DNA of 64,000 bases from Bradyrhizobium iriomotense (GTDB lineage: Bacteria > Pseudomonadota > Alphaproteobacteria > Rhizobiales > Xanthobacteraceae), in the NCBI RefSeq assembly GCF_018129405.1, contig NZ_JAFCLP010000012.1, forward strand, positions 160,421-224,420. The letters are read 5' to 3'. The notes under the pieces were generated by a model. The model did no database searches. It saw only the letters and a list, made by a program, of their open reading frames with translations, and was not told the DNA's origin. This document shows, piece by piece, positions 45,301 to 54,238 of the stretch (its first letter is position 1; every line of letters starts with the position of its first letter). A program made the translations under genes and the position numbers.

Positions 45301-46845
45301 TCATTTCTTCTTGCCCGGGAAACCGCCGAGGCCCGGCAGCGTCGGCTTGCCGCTCAGCCCGGTCAGTCCGGGAAGGTTCGGCAGACCGGTGCGAAGACCG
45401 GGCGGCAGATCCTTCGGCAGATTCGGCAGGCCACCGCCGCCGGCCTGCATCTTTTCCTGCATCGCCTTCATCTCTTCCGGCGAGGGCATCTTCATGCCGC
45501 CGCCAAAGCCCATCGCCTGCGCGATGCCGGCGAGCGGGCCGCGCTTGCCCGAGCCCATGGCCTTCATCACGTCGGCCATGTTCCGGTGCATCTTGAGCAG
45601 CTTGTTGACGTGCTCGACGCTCTGGCCGCTGCCGGCCGCAATGCGCTTCTTGCGGCTTGCTTTCAGCAGGTCCGGGTGACGGCGCTCGTCGCGCGTCATG
45701 GAATCGATGATCGCGACCTGGCGCTTCAAAATCTTGTCGTCGATGCCGGCCGCCGCGATCTGGTTCTTCATCTTCGAGATGCCGGGCATCATGCCCATCA
45801 GCCCGCTGATGCCGCCCATGTTGGACATCTGCAGCAGCTGCTCGCGCATGTCGTTGAGGTCGAACTGACCCTTGCGCATGCGCTCGGCGGTGCGCGCGGC
45901 CTTCTCGGCGTCGATGTTGGCGGCGGCGCGCTCGACCAGCGACACCACGTCACCCATGCCGAGGATGCGGCCGGCGATACGGTCGGGGTGGAAATCCTCC
46001 AGCGCATCGGTCTTTTCGCCGGTGCCGATCAGCTTGATCGGCTTGCCGGTGACGGCGCGCATCGACAGCGCGGCGCCGCCGCGGCCGTCGCCGTCGACGC
46101 GGGTCAGCACGATGCCGGTGAGGCCGACGCGCTGATCGAACGAGCGCGCGAGGTTCACCGCATCCTGGCCGGTGAGGCTGTCTGCGACCAGCAGCACTTC
46201 ATGCGGGTTGGCTGCGGCTTTGATCGCCGCTGCCTCCGCCATCATCTCTTCGTCGAGCGTGGTGCGGCCGGCAGTGTCGAGCAGCACGATGTCGTAGCCG
46301 CCGAGCTTGCCGGCTTCGAGCGCGCGCTTTGCAATCTGCGGCGGCTGCTGGCCCGCCACGATCGGCAGGGTCGGAATGTCGAGATCGCGGCCGAGCACGG
46401 CCAGCTGCTCCATCGCCGCCGGGCGATAGACGTCGAGCGAGGCCATCAGCACCTTGCGCTTGTCGCGCTGGACCAAGCGGCGGGCGAGCTTCGCGGTGGT
46501 GGTGGTCTTACCGGAGCCCTGCAGGCCGACCATCATGATCGGCACCGGCGGCACGGCATTGACGTCGATGGTCTGGCCTTCGGCGCCGAGCGTGTTGATC
46601 AGCTCGTCATGGACGATCTTGACCACCATCTGGCCGGGGGTCACCGACTTGACGACGGTGGCGCCGATCGCCTGCTCGCGCACGCGCTCGGTGAAGCTGC
46701 GCACGACTTCGAGCGCAACGTCGGCCTCCAGCAGCGCGCGGCGCACCTCGCGCATCGCGGCGTCGACGTCCTTTTCGGTCAGCGCACCGCGCCCCGTCAG
46801 ACGATCGAGAATGCCACCAAGCCGTTCCGACAGATTGTCGAACAA
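45301..46845 (-). CDS. ffh: Signal recognition particle protein Ffh
   Basis: 514 residues: N domain (1-90), G domain with P-loop GLQGSGKTTTTAKLA (about 107-121), DTAGR and TRVDGDGRGG and GTGEK motifs, then the Met-rich M domain (MKAMQEKMQAGGG in a flexible tail ending LPGLGGFPGKKK). It binds signal peptides of membrane proteins and brings them to FtsY (encoded at 54998). First gene of the ribosomal operon. Confidence 0.98.
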   Translation of the reverse strand: MFDNLSERLGGILDRLTGRGALTEKDVDAAMREVRRALLEADVALEVVRSFTERVREQAIGATVVKSVTPGQMVVKIVHDELINTLGAEGQTIDVNAVPPVPIMMVGLQGSGKTTTTAKLARRLVQRDKRKVLMASLDVYRPAAMEQLAVLGRDLDIPTLPIVAGQQPPQIAKRALEAGKLGGYDIVLLDTAGRTTLDEEMMAEAAAIKAAANPHEVLLVADSLTGQDAVNLARSFDQRVGLTGIVLTRVDGDGRGGAALSMRAVTGKPIKLIGTGEKTDALEDFHPDRIAGRILGMGDVVSLVERAAANIDAEKAARTAERMRKGQFDLNDMREQLLQMSNMGGISGLMGMMPGISKMKNQIAAAGIDDKILKRQVAIIDSMTRDERRHPDLLKASRKKRIAAGSGQSVEHVNKLLKMHRNMADVMKAMGSGKRGPLAGIAQAMGFGGGMKMPSPEEMKAMQEKMQAGGGGLPNLPKDLPPGLRTGLPNLPGLTGLSGKPTLPGLGGFPGKKK

Positions 46846-47317
46846 TGCCGTTGTCCTGTTGCTGTCTTCCCGACGGGAAGAGCGCTCCGTTACTTACCGC
46901 TGTCATGCCCCGCGAAGGCGGGGCATCCAGTATGCTGCAGCTTTTCGGCCCTAGCCGAGACGCCTCTGGAATACTGGATCCCCCGCCTTCGCGGGGGATG
47001 ACCCTGAATGTGCCTTGGCGCATTGCCCCAAGACGTAGTTCCAAACACCTTTGCGCCCGAGGGCGCACAGCGCTGTCGGGCGTTGACCTCCGGCCTCGAG
47101 GGCCGGTCGGCGGGTCGAAAAGAAAGCCTTTCCGAGAAAGTGGCGGGGTTAAACGCCGCTCCCACCCAAAAGTCAAGGAAAGTTAGGGTGCCGGGCCGCC
47201 TCTGGTAGGGCAAGGCTCTGAAAATATGCCCCTTTTTTCGATGGGTTCCTTTTCCGCCGGCCCCGCCCATATAGGCGGTGATGTCTTACCACTCCGACCA
47301 TCCCTAGAAGCCCGCCC
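46846..47317. other. 472-base intergenic region: ffh upstream region with repeat C2
   Basis: Between the divergent ffh and MBL-hydrolase genes. Repeat C2 occupies 46902-47002. The remainder (47003-47317) carries AT-richer blocks (AAAAGAAAGCCTTTCCGAG at 47120-47138, GAAAATATGCCCCTTTTTT at 47220-47238) that may hold both promoters. Open frames here are in conflict and not conserved-looking. No RNA gene recognised. Confidence 0.5.
46902..47002. repeat. Family C palindromic repeat, copy C2
   Basis: Outer arms GTCATGCCCCGCGAAGGCGG and CCGCCTTCGCGGGGGATGAC, inner CATCCAGTATGCTGCAG and GGAATACTGGATCC. The core has TAGCCGAGACGCCTC. Confidence 0.9.
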
Positions 47318-48382
47318 GTGCCGGTCACCCGCCGCCGCCTTTTCGGACTGCTTGCCGGAGCCGGAGGTATGGTCGGCGTCCCCTCCCTCTGGATATCTAG
47401 CATGAAGACCTATGACGGCCCCGCCTCCGACCATTTCAATGGCCTGCACTTCTTCGATCCGGACGGGGCGCCGCCAAAGTCGCTTCGTGAGGTGCTGCGC
47501 TGGCAGTTCAGCGGCAAGCGGCAGCGGGCGGCCTGGCCGGACTGGGTTCCGAGCCCGCATGCCGACACCCCGCCGGAGCGGGTCGACGGCGACAAGGTCC
47601 GGCTCTCCTTCGTCGGCCACGCCAGCTGGCTGATCCAGGCCGGCGGCCTCAACATCCTCGTCGATCCCGTCTGGTCCGCGCGGGTCTCGCCGGTCGGCTG
47701 GGCCGGACCGAAGCGGCACAACGATCCCGGCATCGCCTTCGAGAAGCTGCCGAAGATCGACGTCGTGCTGGTCTCGCACGGCCATTACGACCATCTCGAC
47801 ATCGCGACATTGTCGCGGCTCACCAAGAATTTTGCCCCGCGCGTGGTCACCCCGCTCGGCAACGACGTGACGATGCGCGGCGTCGATCCCACGATCAGGG
47901 CGGAAGCGTTCGACTGGCACGACCGCGTCGAGCTCGGCGAAGGCATCGCCGTGCATCTGGTGCCGACCCGGCACTGGACCGCGCGCGGCCTGTTCGACCG
48001 CAACAAGGCGCTGTGGGCGAGTTTTGTATTGGAGACGCCGGCCGGGAAAATCTACGTGGTCTGCGATTCCGGCTATGGCGACGGTCGGCATTTCCGCCGC
48101 GTCGCCGAGAAGCACGGGAAGCTGCGCCTCGCGATCCTCCCCATCGGCGCCTACGAGCCGCGCTGGTTCATGCGCGACCAGCACATGAACCCGGAGGACG
48201 CCGTGAAGGCACTGGCCGATTGCGGCGCCGAGGCCGCGCTCGGACATCATCACGGCACGTTCCAGTTGACGGACGAAGCAATCGACGCGCCGGCCAAGGC
48301 GCTGGTAGAGGCGCTCGAAGCGGCAAAGATTCCGCAGGAGAAGTTCGTGGCGATGAAGCCGGGGCAGGTGGTGGAGATTTAG
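47318..48382 (+). CDS. MBL-fold metallo-hydrolase (NAPE-PLD/UlaG-like), Tat-type start
   Basis: 354 residues, GTG start. The N-terminal [17 protein letters not shown] is a twin-arginine-like signal. The metallo-beta-lactamase core has [20 protein letters not shown], the metal motif His154-x-His156-x-Asp158-His159 ([10 protein letters not shown]), PTRHWTARG and [21 protein letters not shown]-like [20 protein letters not shown]. These features match the N-acyl-phosphatidylethanolamine phospholipase D-like branch. The substrate in bacteria is unknown, probably a phosphodiester. It stands alone, divergent from ffh. Confidence 0.9.
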   Translation: [354 protein letters not shown]

Positions 48383-48385
48383 GTC

Positions 48386-48530
48386 GTGTCCCCATAAACC
48401 CGGCGCGTGATGCGACGAAAGCAATGTCCGCTTTGCTCCTATCGCGACAAGTGCGTGCGGCTCTGCGCCGTTGAACCAGAAAGCCCCTGACGCAACAAAA
48501 CACCATGAATTTCTTTCGGTCGGAAGACCT
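48386..48530. other. Intergenic stretch resembling a further dispersed repeat
   Basis: Contains GTGTCCCCATAAACCCGG, GCAATGTCCGCTTTGCTCC and GAAAGCCCCTGACGC. The wording is like intergenic repeats I know from Bradyrhizobium, but no second copy is in this window, so it is only suspected. Confidence 0.3.
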
Positions 48531-48557
48531 TGATTGATCGATGGATGGAGCCGGCCT

Positions 48558-48968
48558 GTGGGATTTTTGCTGAGAATTGTGCTTGCAACCGCTCTTGTGA
48601 ACCTCGCTCCAGCCGTCGCCCAGGCGAAGAATGCCGTCGCTTCTCCTGCCTTGCAGAAGGAATTCGATGGCTTCATCGAGAAGTTTCGCGCGGCGCTGAA
48701 GGCAAACGATTCCGCCGCCGTCGCCGGTATGACACGATTGCCGTTCATGAACGACAACGCAATTCGCGACGCCGCGCAATTTGGCGCCAAGACCTATCGG
48801 ACCTCGTTCACGGCAAAAAATCGCGCGTGTATCCAGCGCGGCAAGGCCGTCTACGATCGCGATGATTATAAGAACGACAGTTACTTCGTCTTCTGCGGCG
48901 AGCTCATCTTCGTCTTTACCAAGACGCCGGCGGGGTTCCTTTTTACTAATATCAGCGCGAATGATTGA
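48558..48968 (+). CDS. Small secreted protein of unknown function
   Basis: 136 residues from a GTG at 48558, with GGAG eight bases upstream; a TTG at 48534 would add eight residues. Signal peptide 1-24 (LLRIVLATALVNLAPAVAQAK). The mature part has a helix LQKEFDGFIEKFRAALKAND and a beta-rich end FVFCGELIFVFTKTPAGFLFTNI. Two Cys (NRACIQR, VFCGEL). It has the look of an NTF2-like periplasmic domain, but I cannot assign a family. Confidence 0.68.
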   Translation: MGFLLRIVLATALVNLAPAVAQAKNAVASPALQKEFDGFIEKFRAALKANDSAAVAGMTRLPFMNDNAIRDAAQFGAKTYRTSFTAKNRACIQRGKAVYDRDDYKNDSYFVFCGELIFVFTKTPAGFLFTNISAND

Positions 48969-49004
48969 TTAGGTGTTGCGGCGATGTGCCTCTTACGAAA
49001 GAGG

Positions 49005-49706
49005 TTACTGCCCCGCCTTGATCGCCCAGCTCACATTCACCGTCACCGACAGGGTCTCCTCGCCCGGTGCGACGGCGGCAGGCGCGGCCATCGGCGCTGC
49101 TGCGACTCGTGCCTTGAACAGCGGCACCGGCGCGCCGCCCTCGGACACACTGAGCGGCGCGCCCAGCGTCACGCCGGTCGCCCTGGCGTAAATCTCGGCC
49201 TTGCGGCGCGCATCGGCCACCGCCTGCTCGCGTGCATCGTCGAGCAGTTTTGATGCCTGCGTCACCTCGAAGGAAATGTTGCCGATGTCGTTGGCGCCGG
49301 CGCTGACCAGCGTGTCGATGATGCCGGCCAATTTGGTCACATCGCGGATCTTGACGGTGACGCGGTTGGAGGCGCGGAAGCCTGTTACGGGCGAGGCGCC
49401 GGTGGTTTTGTTCTGGCCGTATTGCGGCTGCAGCGACAGCCGCGAGGTCTGGTAGTCCTTCTCGGCGATGCCGGCGCCCTTCAGCGCCAGCAGCACCTTG
49501 CCCATCGCGGCGTTGTTGGCGTCGGAAGCTTCCTTTGCCGTCTTGGCATCATTGGCGACACCGGCATCGAGCTGCGCGAGGTCGGGCGCCGCGGACACGG
49601 AAGCTTCGCCGCTCACCGAGATCGCGGAGGGGAAGTCGTCGGCGCGTGCAGGCCCTGCGAGCAGGGCGGTGGCGAAAACGGCGGCGAGTACGGCAGGCTT
49701 TTTCAT
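49005..49706 (-). CDS. Periplasmic SIMPL-domain protein
   Basis: 233 residues from the ATG at 49706 (a GTG at 49715 overlaps the previous stop). Signal peptide 1-22 ends ARADD. The SIMPL (DUF541) domain starts ISVSGEASVSAAPDLAQLDAGV, with YQTSRLSLQPQYGQ and VTGFRASNRVTVKIRDVTKL, and ends ETLSVTVNVSWAI. SIMPL proteins are periplasmic, ring-forming in the BP26 case, and linked to oxidative stress. It follows the GyrI-like gene with stop and start touching, so the two form an operon. Confidence 0.9.
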   Translation of the reverse strand: MKKPAVLAAVFATALLAGPARADDFPSAISVSGEASVSAAPDLAQLDAGVANDAKTAKEASDANNAAMGKVLLALKGAGIAEKDYQTSRLSLQPQYGQNKTTGASPVTGFRASNRVTVKIRDVTKLAGIIDTLVSAGANDIGNISFEVTQASKLLDDAREQAVADARRKAEIYARATGVTLGAPLSVSEGGAPVPLFKARVAAAPMAAPAAVAPGEETLSVTVNVSWAIKAGQ

Positions 49707-49711
49707 CAATC

Positions 49712-50440
49712 TCACTTCAGCGGCACGAAAACATTGATCACGAGCTTGTCCTCGGCCGTCTTCAGGGGATCGGTGAGGTATTCCTCGATGAAGGTGTCCT
49801 TGGCTTCCAGCCTCTTGTCGTCGAGGTGATTGGTGATCGCCTCATAGGTGTTGTCCATGTTGTCGTAGGAGCCGCGATGGACGAATTTCAGCGCCTTGCC
49901 CTCCGGCGATTTGCCGATGCTCATGTCCTTTGGCAGGTTCTTCGGGTCCTGTTCGACCGGGATCTCGGCGAGGAAGGTGAAGCCGGTGTCGTCAGTCGAG
50001 GTGTAGACGATCATCGAGTTGCCGGCGTGCTTGATGCCTTGCTTGTCCAGCAGCGTGTTAAGCGCCTTGAAAGCGTCGATGAGTGTGTCGAAGGCGGAAT
50101 CCCAATTGGCGGTGCCCTTGACCATCACGACCTTCTTCGGCTCGAGCATGGTCTCGAGGCCGAAGGGATCGGCGGTCTGCACCGGGGCAGGGGTGGCGGC
50201 CGCAGCCGGTGGAGCCGTCGGGCTCGGTGAGGGCGAGGCGCTGGCCGCCGGCGACGGCGTGGCGACGGGTGCGGGCGACGCGCTCGCGGCCGGGGAGGGC
50301 GAGGCCGATGGCGCAGGCGAAGGGCTCGCGGAGGCAGCCGGTGCCGGGCTCGGGGACTGCGCCAGAGCGCCTGATAGCCCAAGCGACAAGGCCGCAGCCG
50401 GGATCAGCGCGGCCAGAACAAGACGACGAAATCTGGTCAT
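49712..50440 (-). CDS. Secreted GyrI-like/effector-binding-domain protein with SPA-rich linker
   Basis: 242 residues. Signal peptide 1-27 ends GALAQS, then a repetitive Pro/Ala/Ser region (about 28-88) of ASPSPAPSASPSPAA type. The C-terminal domain (about 95-242) has KKVVMVKGTANWDSAFDTLI, FTFLAEIPVEQDP and KFVHRGSYDNMDNTYEAITNHL, as in GyrI/AraC effector-binding and SOUL-like folds, which bind small ligands. A secreted version is uncommon; its ligand is unknown. First gene of a pair with the SIMPL protein. A stable hairpin sits in its 5' leader. Confidence 0.82.
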   Translation of the reverse strand: MTRFRRLVLAALIPAAALSLGLSGALAQSPSPAPAASASPSPAPSASPSPAASASPAPVATPSPAASASPSPSPTAPPAAAATPAPVQTADPFGLETMLEPKKVVMVKGTANWDSAFDTLIDAFKALNTLLDKQGIKHAGNSMIVYTSTDDTGFTFLAEIPVEQDPKNLPKDMSIGKSPEGKALKFVHRGSYDNMDNTYEAITNHLDDKRLEAKDTFIEEYLTDPLKTAEDKLVINVFVPLK

Positions 50441-50452
50441 TTTTTTCTCCCC

Positions 50453-50476
50453 AAGGCCCTGGTTCGCCAGGGCCTT
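50453..50476 (-). promoter_or_regulatory. Perfect hairpin in the leader of the GyrI-like gene
   Basis: Arms AAGGCCCTGG / CCAGGGCCTT with loop TTCG, ten perfect pairs and a tetraloop, 12 bases before the ATG and next to the GGGGAG ribosome site. AAGGCCTT-type units repeat just upstream (50501-50508). It may affect translation or mark the 5' end. Confidence 0.5.
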
Positions 50477-50674
50477 AATTCATCAAGACCTTAGCCACCA
50501 AGGCCTTAACCCGGCCGCGCGTCCCGGTTCGCGCGAACCGCGCCGTTCTAACACGCGAGCGCCGAATTCGTCCCATGACAGATGCGTCATGGCAGATGTC
50601 CTGCTCGCGGTGGCAAATCACTGGCCAAGCGGGCAAGGATCGCCATATAAGGCAGGCGAAATTCGGGAATTTTC

Positions 50675-51550
50675 ATGAGCGCGCTGGCCAACCACGCATT
50701 TGCCAAGATGAACGGCATCGGCAACGAGATCGTCGTTGTCGACATGCGCGATTCCGCAGGCCGGGTGACGCCGGACGACGCCCGCGCGGTGGCGTCCACG
50801 CACGGCGGCGTGTCTTATGACCAGCTCATGGTGCTGCAGAAGCCGCGGCTCGACGGCACCGAGGCCTTCATCAGCATCTACAACAACGACGGCTCGGAAG
50901 CCGGCGCCTGCGGCAACGGCATGCGCTGCGTGGTCCGCCGCATCTTCGAGAAGACCGGACAGACCACGGCGACGTTCGAGACCGCCGCGGGCCTGCTCAA
51001 TGCCTGGCAGGGTCCGGCGGCCGATCTCTACACGGTGGACATGGGCGCGCCCAAATTCGGCTGGCAGGACATTCCGCTGGCGGAAGAGTTTCGCGACACC
51101 CGCTATATCGAATTGCAGATCGGTCCGATCGACAATCCGATCCTGCATTCGCCGTCAGCGGTGAGCATGGGCAATCCGCACGCGGTGTTCTGGGTCGACG
51201 ACGTCAACGCCTACGATCTCGGCCGCTTCGGTCCGCTGCTCGAAAATCATCCGATCTTCCCCGAGCGCGCCAACATCACGCTCGCCCATATCGTCGATCG
51301 CGAGCATATCACGATCCGGACCTGGGAGCGCGGTGCCGGCCTGACCCGGGCCTGCGGCTCGGCCGCTTGCGCCACGGCGGTCGCCGCGGCGCGGCTGAAG
51401 CGTGCCGAGCGCAAGGTCGAGATTACGCTGCCCGGCGGCAAGCTCAGCATCGAATGGCGCGAGCGCGACGACCACGTGCTGATGACGGGGACGGCGACCT
51501 TCGAATATGAGGGCAATTTCGATCCGGCGCTGTTCGCGCCGGTCGGGTAA
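50675..51550 (+). CDS. dapF: Diaminopimelate epimerase
   Basis: 291 residues. It turns LL- into meso-diaminopimelate for lysine and peptidoglycan. The two catalytic Cys are Cys79 ([11 protein letters not shown]) and Cys227 ([12 protein letters not shown]). [15 protein letters not shown] begins the fold and [13 protein letters not shown] follows. It overlaps mtaB by one base (TAATG), so the two are co-translated. Confidence 0.97.
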   Translation: MSALANHAFAKMNGIGNEIVVVDMRDSAGRVTPDDARAVASTHGGVSYDQLMVLQKPRLDGTEAFISIYNNDGSEAGACGNGMRCVVRRIFEKTGQTTATFETAAGLLNAWQGPAADLYTVDMGAPKFGWQDIPLAEEFRDTRYIELQIGPIDNPILHSPSAVSMGNPHAVFWVDDVNAYDLGRFGPLLENHPIFPERANITLAHIVDREHITIRTWERGAGLTRACGSAACATAVAAARLKRAERKVEITLPGGKLSIEWRERDDHVLMTGTATFEYEGNFDPALFAPVG

Positions 51551-52803
51551 TGACTGTCGAGATCGTCACCTTTGGCTGTCGCCTCAATGCTTTTGAGGCC
51601 GAGGTGATGCGCAGCAAAGCGGAAGGCGCAGGGCTTTCCGATACCGTCGTCATCAACAGCTGCGCCGTCACCAACGAGGCGGTCGCGCAGGCGCGTCAGT
51701 CGATCCGCAAATTGAAGCGCGAGCGCCCCGAGGCGCGCATCGTCGTCACCGGCTGCGCAGCGCAGACGCAGAGCCAGATGTTCGCCGATATGGCCGAGGT
51801 CGATCGCGTCGTCGGCAATGGCGACAAGATGCGCAGCGAAGCTTGGCGCGATGCGCGGGCGGCGTTTGATCTCGGTGCCAGTGAAAAGATCGCCGTCAGC
51901 GACATCATGGCTATCAGGGAGATGGCGCCGCATCTCGTCGACGGCTTTGCCAGCGGCCTGCCGCGCGTGTTCGTGCAGGTGCAGAACGGCTGCGACCATC
52001 GCTGCACCTTCTGCATCATTCCGTTCGGCCGCGGCAATTCACGCTCGGTGCCGATGGGCGCGGTGGTCGAGCAGGTGCGGGTGCTGGCCGAGCGCGGCCA
52101 TGCCGAGATCGTGCTGACCGGCGTCGATCTCACCAGCTACGGCACGGACCTGCCCGGCGCGCCCAAGCTCGGCATGCTGACGAAGCAGATCCTGCGGCAT
52201 GTGCCTGAACTCAAGCGCCTGCGCATCTCCTCGATCGATTCGATCGAGGCCGATGGCGATCTGCTCGACGCCATCGCCGATGATGCGCGCCTGATGCCGC
52301 ATCTGCACCTGTCGCTGCAGTCAGGCGACGACATGATTCTGAAGCGCATGAAGCGGCGGCACCTGCGGCAGGATGCGATCGCCTTCTGTAACCAGGTGCG
52401 CCGCCTGCGCCCGGACATCGCCTTCGGCGCCGACATCATCGCGGGCTTTCCGACCGAGACCGAGGAGATGTTCGCGCGCTCGCTCGATCTGGTCGAAGAA
52501 TGCGGCCTGACGTTCCTGCACGTCTTCCCCTATTCCCCGCGCCCGGGCACGCCCGCCGCACGAATGCCGCAGGTTGGGGGTGGCGTGATCAAGGACCGCG
52601 CGAAGCGCTTGCGTGCTGCGGGAGAGGCGGCGCTGCGACAGCGGCTGCAAGCCGAGATCGGCGCGACGCGCGATGTGCTGATCGAGAGCGAGGGGCAGGG
52701 TCGCACGGAGCACTATCTGCCGGTGGCGATTGCAGGCGAGCGGGTGGGAAGTGTCGTGCCGCGCAGAATCGCCGGCAGTGATGGCGAGCGGCTGACGACG
52801 TAA
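51550..52803 (+). CDS. mtaB: tRNA t6A37 C2-methylthiotransferase MtaB
   Basis: 417 residues of the MiaB/MtaB family. It converts t6A37 to ms2t6A in tRNA. The UPF0004 N-terminal domain has Cys10 (TFGCRLN), Cys38 (INSCAV) and Cys69 (VTGCAAQT) for the auxiliary cluster. Radical-SAM cluster ligands are Cys148, 152 and 155 in CDHRCTFCIIPFGRGNSR. LTGVDLTSYG and LLPHLHLSLQSGDD-like LMPHLHLSLQSGDD complete it. The absence of a MiaB-type C-terminal extension and the CRLN motif favour MtaB. Translation is coupled to dapF. Confidence 0.93.
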   Translation: MTVEIVTFGCRLNAFEAEVMRSKAEGAGLSDTVVINSCAVTNEAVAQARQSIRKLKRERPEARIVVTGCAAQTQSQMFADMAEVDRVVGNGDKMRSEAWRDARAAFDLGASEKIAVSDIMAIREMAPHLVDGFASGLPRVFVQVQNGCDHRCTFCIIPFGRGNSRSVPMGAVVEQVRVLAERGHAEIVLTGVDLTSYGTDLPGAPKLGMLTKQILRHVPELKRLRISSIDSIEADGDLLDAIADDARLMPHLHLSLQSGDDMILKRMKRRHLRQDAIAFCNQVRRLRPDIAFGADIIAGFPTETEEMFARSLDLVEECGLTFLHVFPYSPRPGTPAARMPQVGGGVIKDRAKRLRAAGEAALRQRLQAEIGATRDVLIESEGQGRTEHYLPVAIAGERVGSVVPRRIAGSDGERLTT

Positions 52804-52833
52804 ATCGCTGCAATTCCACAACTGCCTCCCCGA

Positions 52834-52956
52834 CGTCGTCCTGGCGAAAGCCAGGACCCATTACCCCAGGGAGTAGTTGTTGTACGCGATTGATAACCAC
52901 TAGCCTCCGGAAAACCAGGGCCGGTGGTAATGGGTCCTGGCTTTCGCCAGGACGAC
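52834..52956. repeat. Family B' palindromic repeat, copy B7
   Basis: Outer arms GTCGTCCTGGCGAAAGCCAG and CTGGCTTTCGCCAGGACGAC (20 perfect), inner AGGACCCATTACC and GGTAATGGGTCCT. The core (GGGAGTAGTTGTTGTACGCG) differs from B5 and B6. Confidence 0.9.
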
Positions 52957-52992
52957 AGCGGAATATTTGGTCCGCAGCGCGCCCAGAACCGT

Positions 52993-54102
52993 TTACGACG
53001 CCCTGACCTGCCAGAACCGCAGCGTCCGCCTTGCGTTCTCCGGCGTCACGCGCGCGTAATGGCCTTGCGCCTTGGCAAGGTCGGCCGGCTTCATCGCACC
53101 TGTTGCAAAACGGCTTTCGAGCACGGCGGCTGTGGTTTCCCAGCTGAGCTGCGCCGCCTTGCACGGCACCAAGAGGCCGTCCTCGCGCAGGCTCTGCATC
53201 AGCGGACGAATCACCTCGACGGTCGATCCGGACAACGCCGCCAGGGCAGCGGCGGTCTCTTCATAGCGCCGCTGCTTGGCAAAGCCGAGCAGCGTTGCCT
53301 CATTGAGCTGGCCGGTAGCCTTGAGATGGGCGATGGCGCGTTTGGCGCCTTCGAAATCGCGGACGCCCGACATCTCGCGCTCGACGCCGACGGTGACGGC
53401 GGCAATCGCGCTCTGGATCTCCTCGAACAGATGCGGCGGCGCGCGCGACAACAGGCGCGTGCGCACTGCATCCGTTGCCGAACGCAGCAGCCGGCGGCGC
53501 AGCTCCGACGGGAGGTCGACACGGATGCCGACGCTCACGGCGAGTTCGGGGTCGCTTTCGGCCTGCCCGACGATGAGCGCAAATCCATTTCCGGAGACGC
53601 GCGCGCCGGGATTGGCGGCGAGGCGCCGGCTAACGCTGGGATAGCGGCGCGCCAGCAGCGCGTCGGTGACGATCTCCTTCAGCCACCAGCGGCCGGCGAC
53701 CGCGAGCAGATGCGGCTCGCCCTTGCTGGAGGCGATCTTCACCAGCTCGCCATCGTCGAGGCGTGCGGATTCCTGCAGCACGGGACCGGCGATGCGGATC
53801 TCGTCATTGTTGGCGAGGCGGCGGATCACGGACGGCGGCGCCTGCGCGATCGGCGCCAGCTGCGCGCTGATCTCGGCCAGCGCGACGCGTGCACCCATGT
53901 CGGCGATCGCGCGCAGCTCGATGGTGCTGATCAGGCGTTCGAGCACGTCGTCGAACAGCGCGATCTGCTCGTCGCTGAAACTGCCGGCGGAGGCCAGGAA
54001 CAGGTCGGTGACGCGCCGCACCGTTTCCAGGCCCTTTTCCGGCGAGCCGATCCGAAGTGCGGATTCGACCTCGTCGATGATCGATAGCTCGGCCTTGGGC
54101 AT
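52993..54102 (-). CDS. DUF2336-domain protein
   Basis: 369 residues from the ATG at 54102 (MPKAELSIIDEVESAL); the frame to 54150 adds an unlikely N-terminus. It is all-helical with repeated segments (FSDEQIALFDDVLERLISTIE, RAIADMGARVALAEISAQL, ALLARRYPSVSRRLAANPG). The C-terminal half, about 160-360, is the DUF2336 domain with VSGNGFALIVGQAE and LPSELRRRLLRSATDAVR. This alphaproteobacterial family is uncharacterised, possibly a HEAT-like scaffold. No TM segment is seen, so it is cytoplasmic. Confidence 0.85.
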   Translation of the reverse strand: MPKAELSIIDEVESALRIGSPEKGLETVRRVTDLFLASAGSFSDEQIALFDDVLERLISTIELRAIADMGARVALAEISAQLAPIAQAPPSVIRRLANNDEIRIAGPVLQESARLDDGELVKIASSKGEPHLLAVAGRWWLKEIVTDALLARRYPSVSRRLAANPGARVSGNGFALIVGQAESDPELAVSVGIRVDLPSELRRRLLRSATDAVRTRLLSRAPPHLFEEIQSAIAAVTVGVEREMSGVRDFEGAKRAIAHLKATGQLNEATLLGFAKQRRYEETAAALAALSGSTVEVIRPLMQSLREDGLLVPCKAAQLSWETTAAVLESRFATGAMKPADLAKAQGHYARVTPENARRTLRFWQVRAS

Positions 54103-54238
54103 GACGCGCGGCTCGTCCTGAGCGGATTGACGGAAGCTTGTTCTAAGCAACCGTTATCATTAGAGGCGAGCACTGAACGTTTCGTAAACCATGGCACGGT
54201 AGCCGAGCACGGCTCCTCACCATGAAAGACGCACAGCG

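Noticed and set aside
46890-47270. 126-codon frame upstream of ffh
   Set aside because: It runs through repeat C2 and has no family or composition sign of coding.
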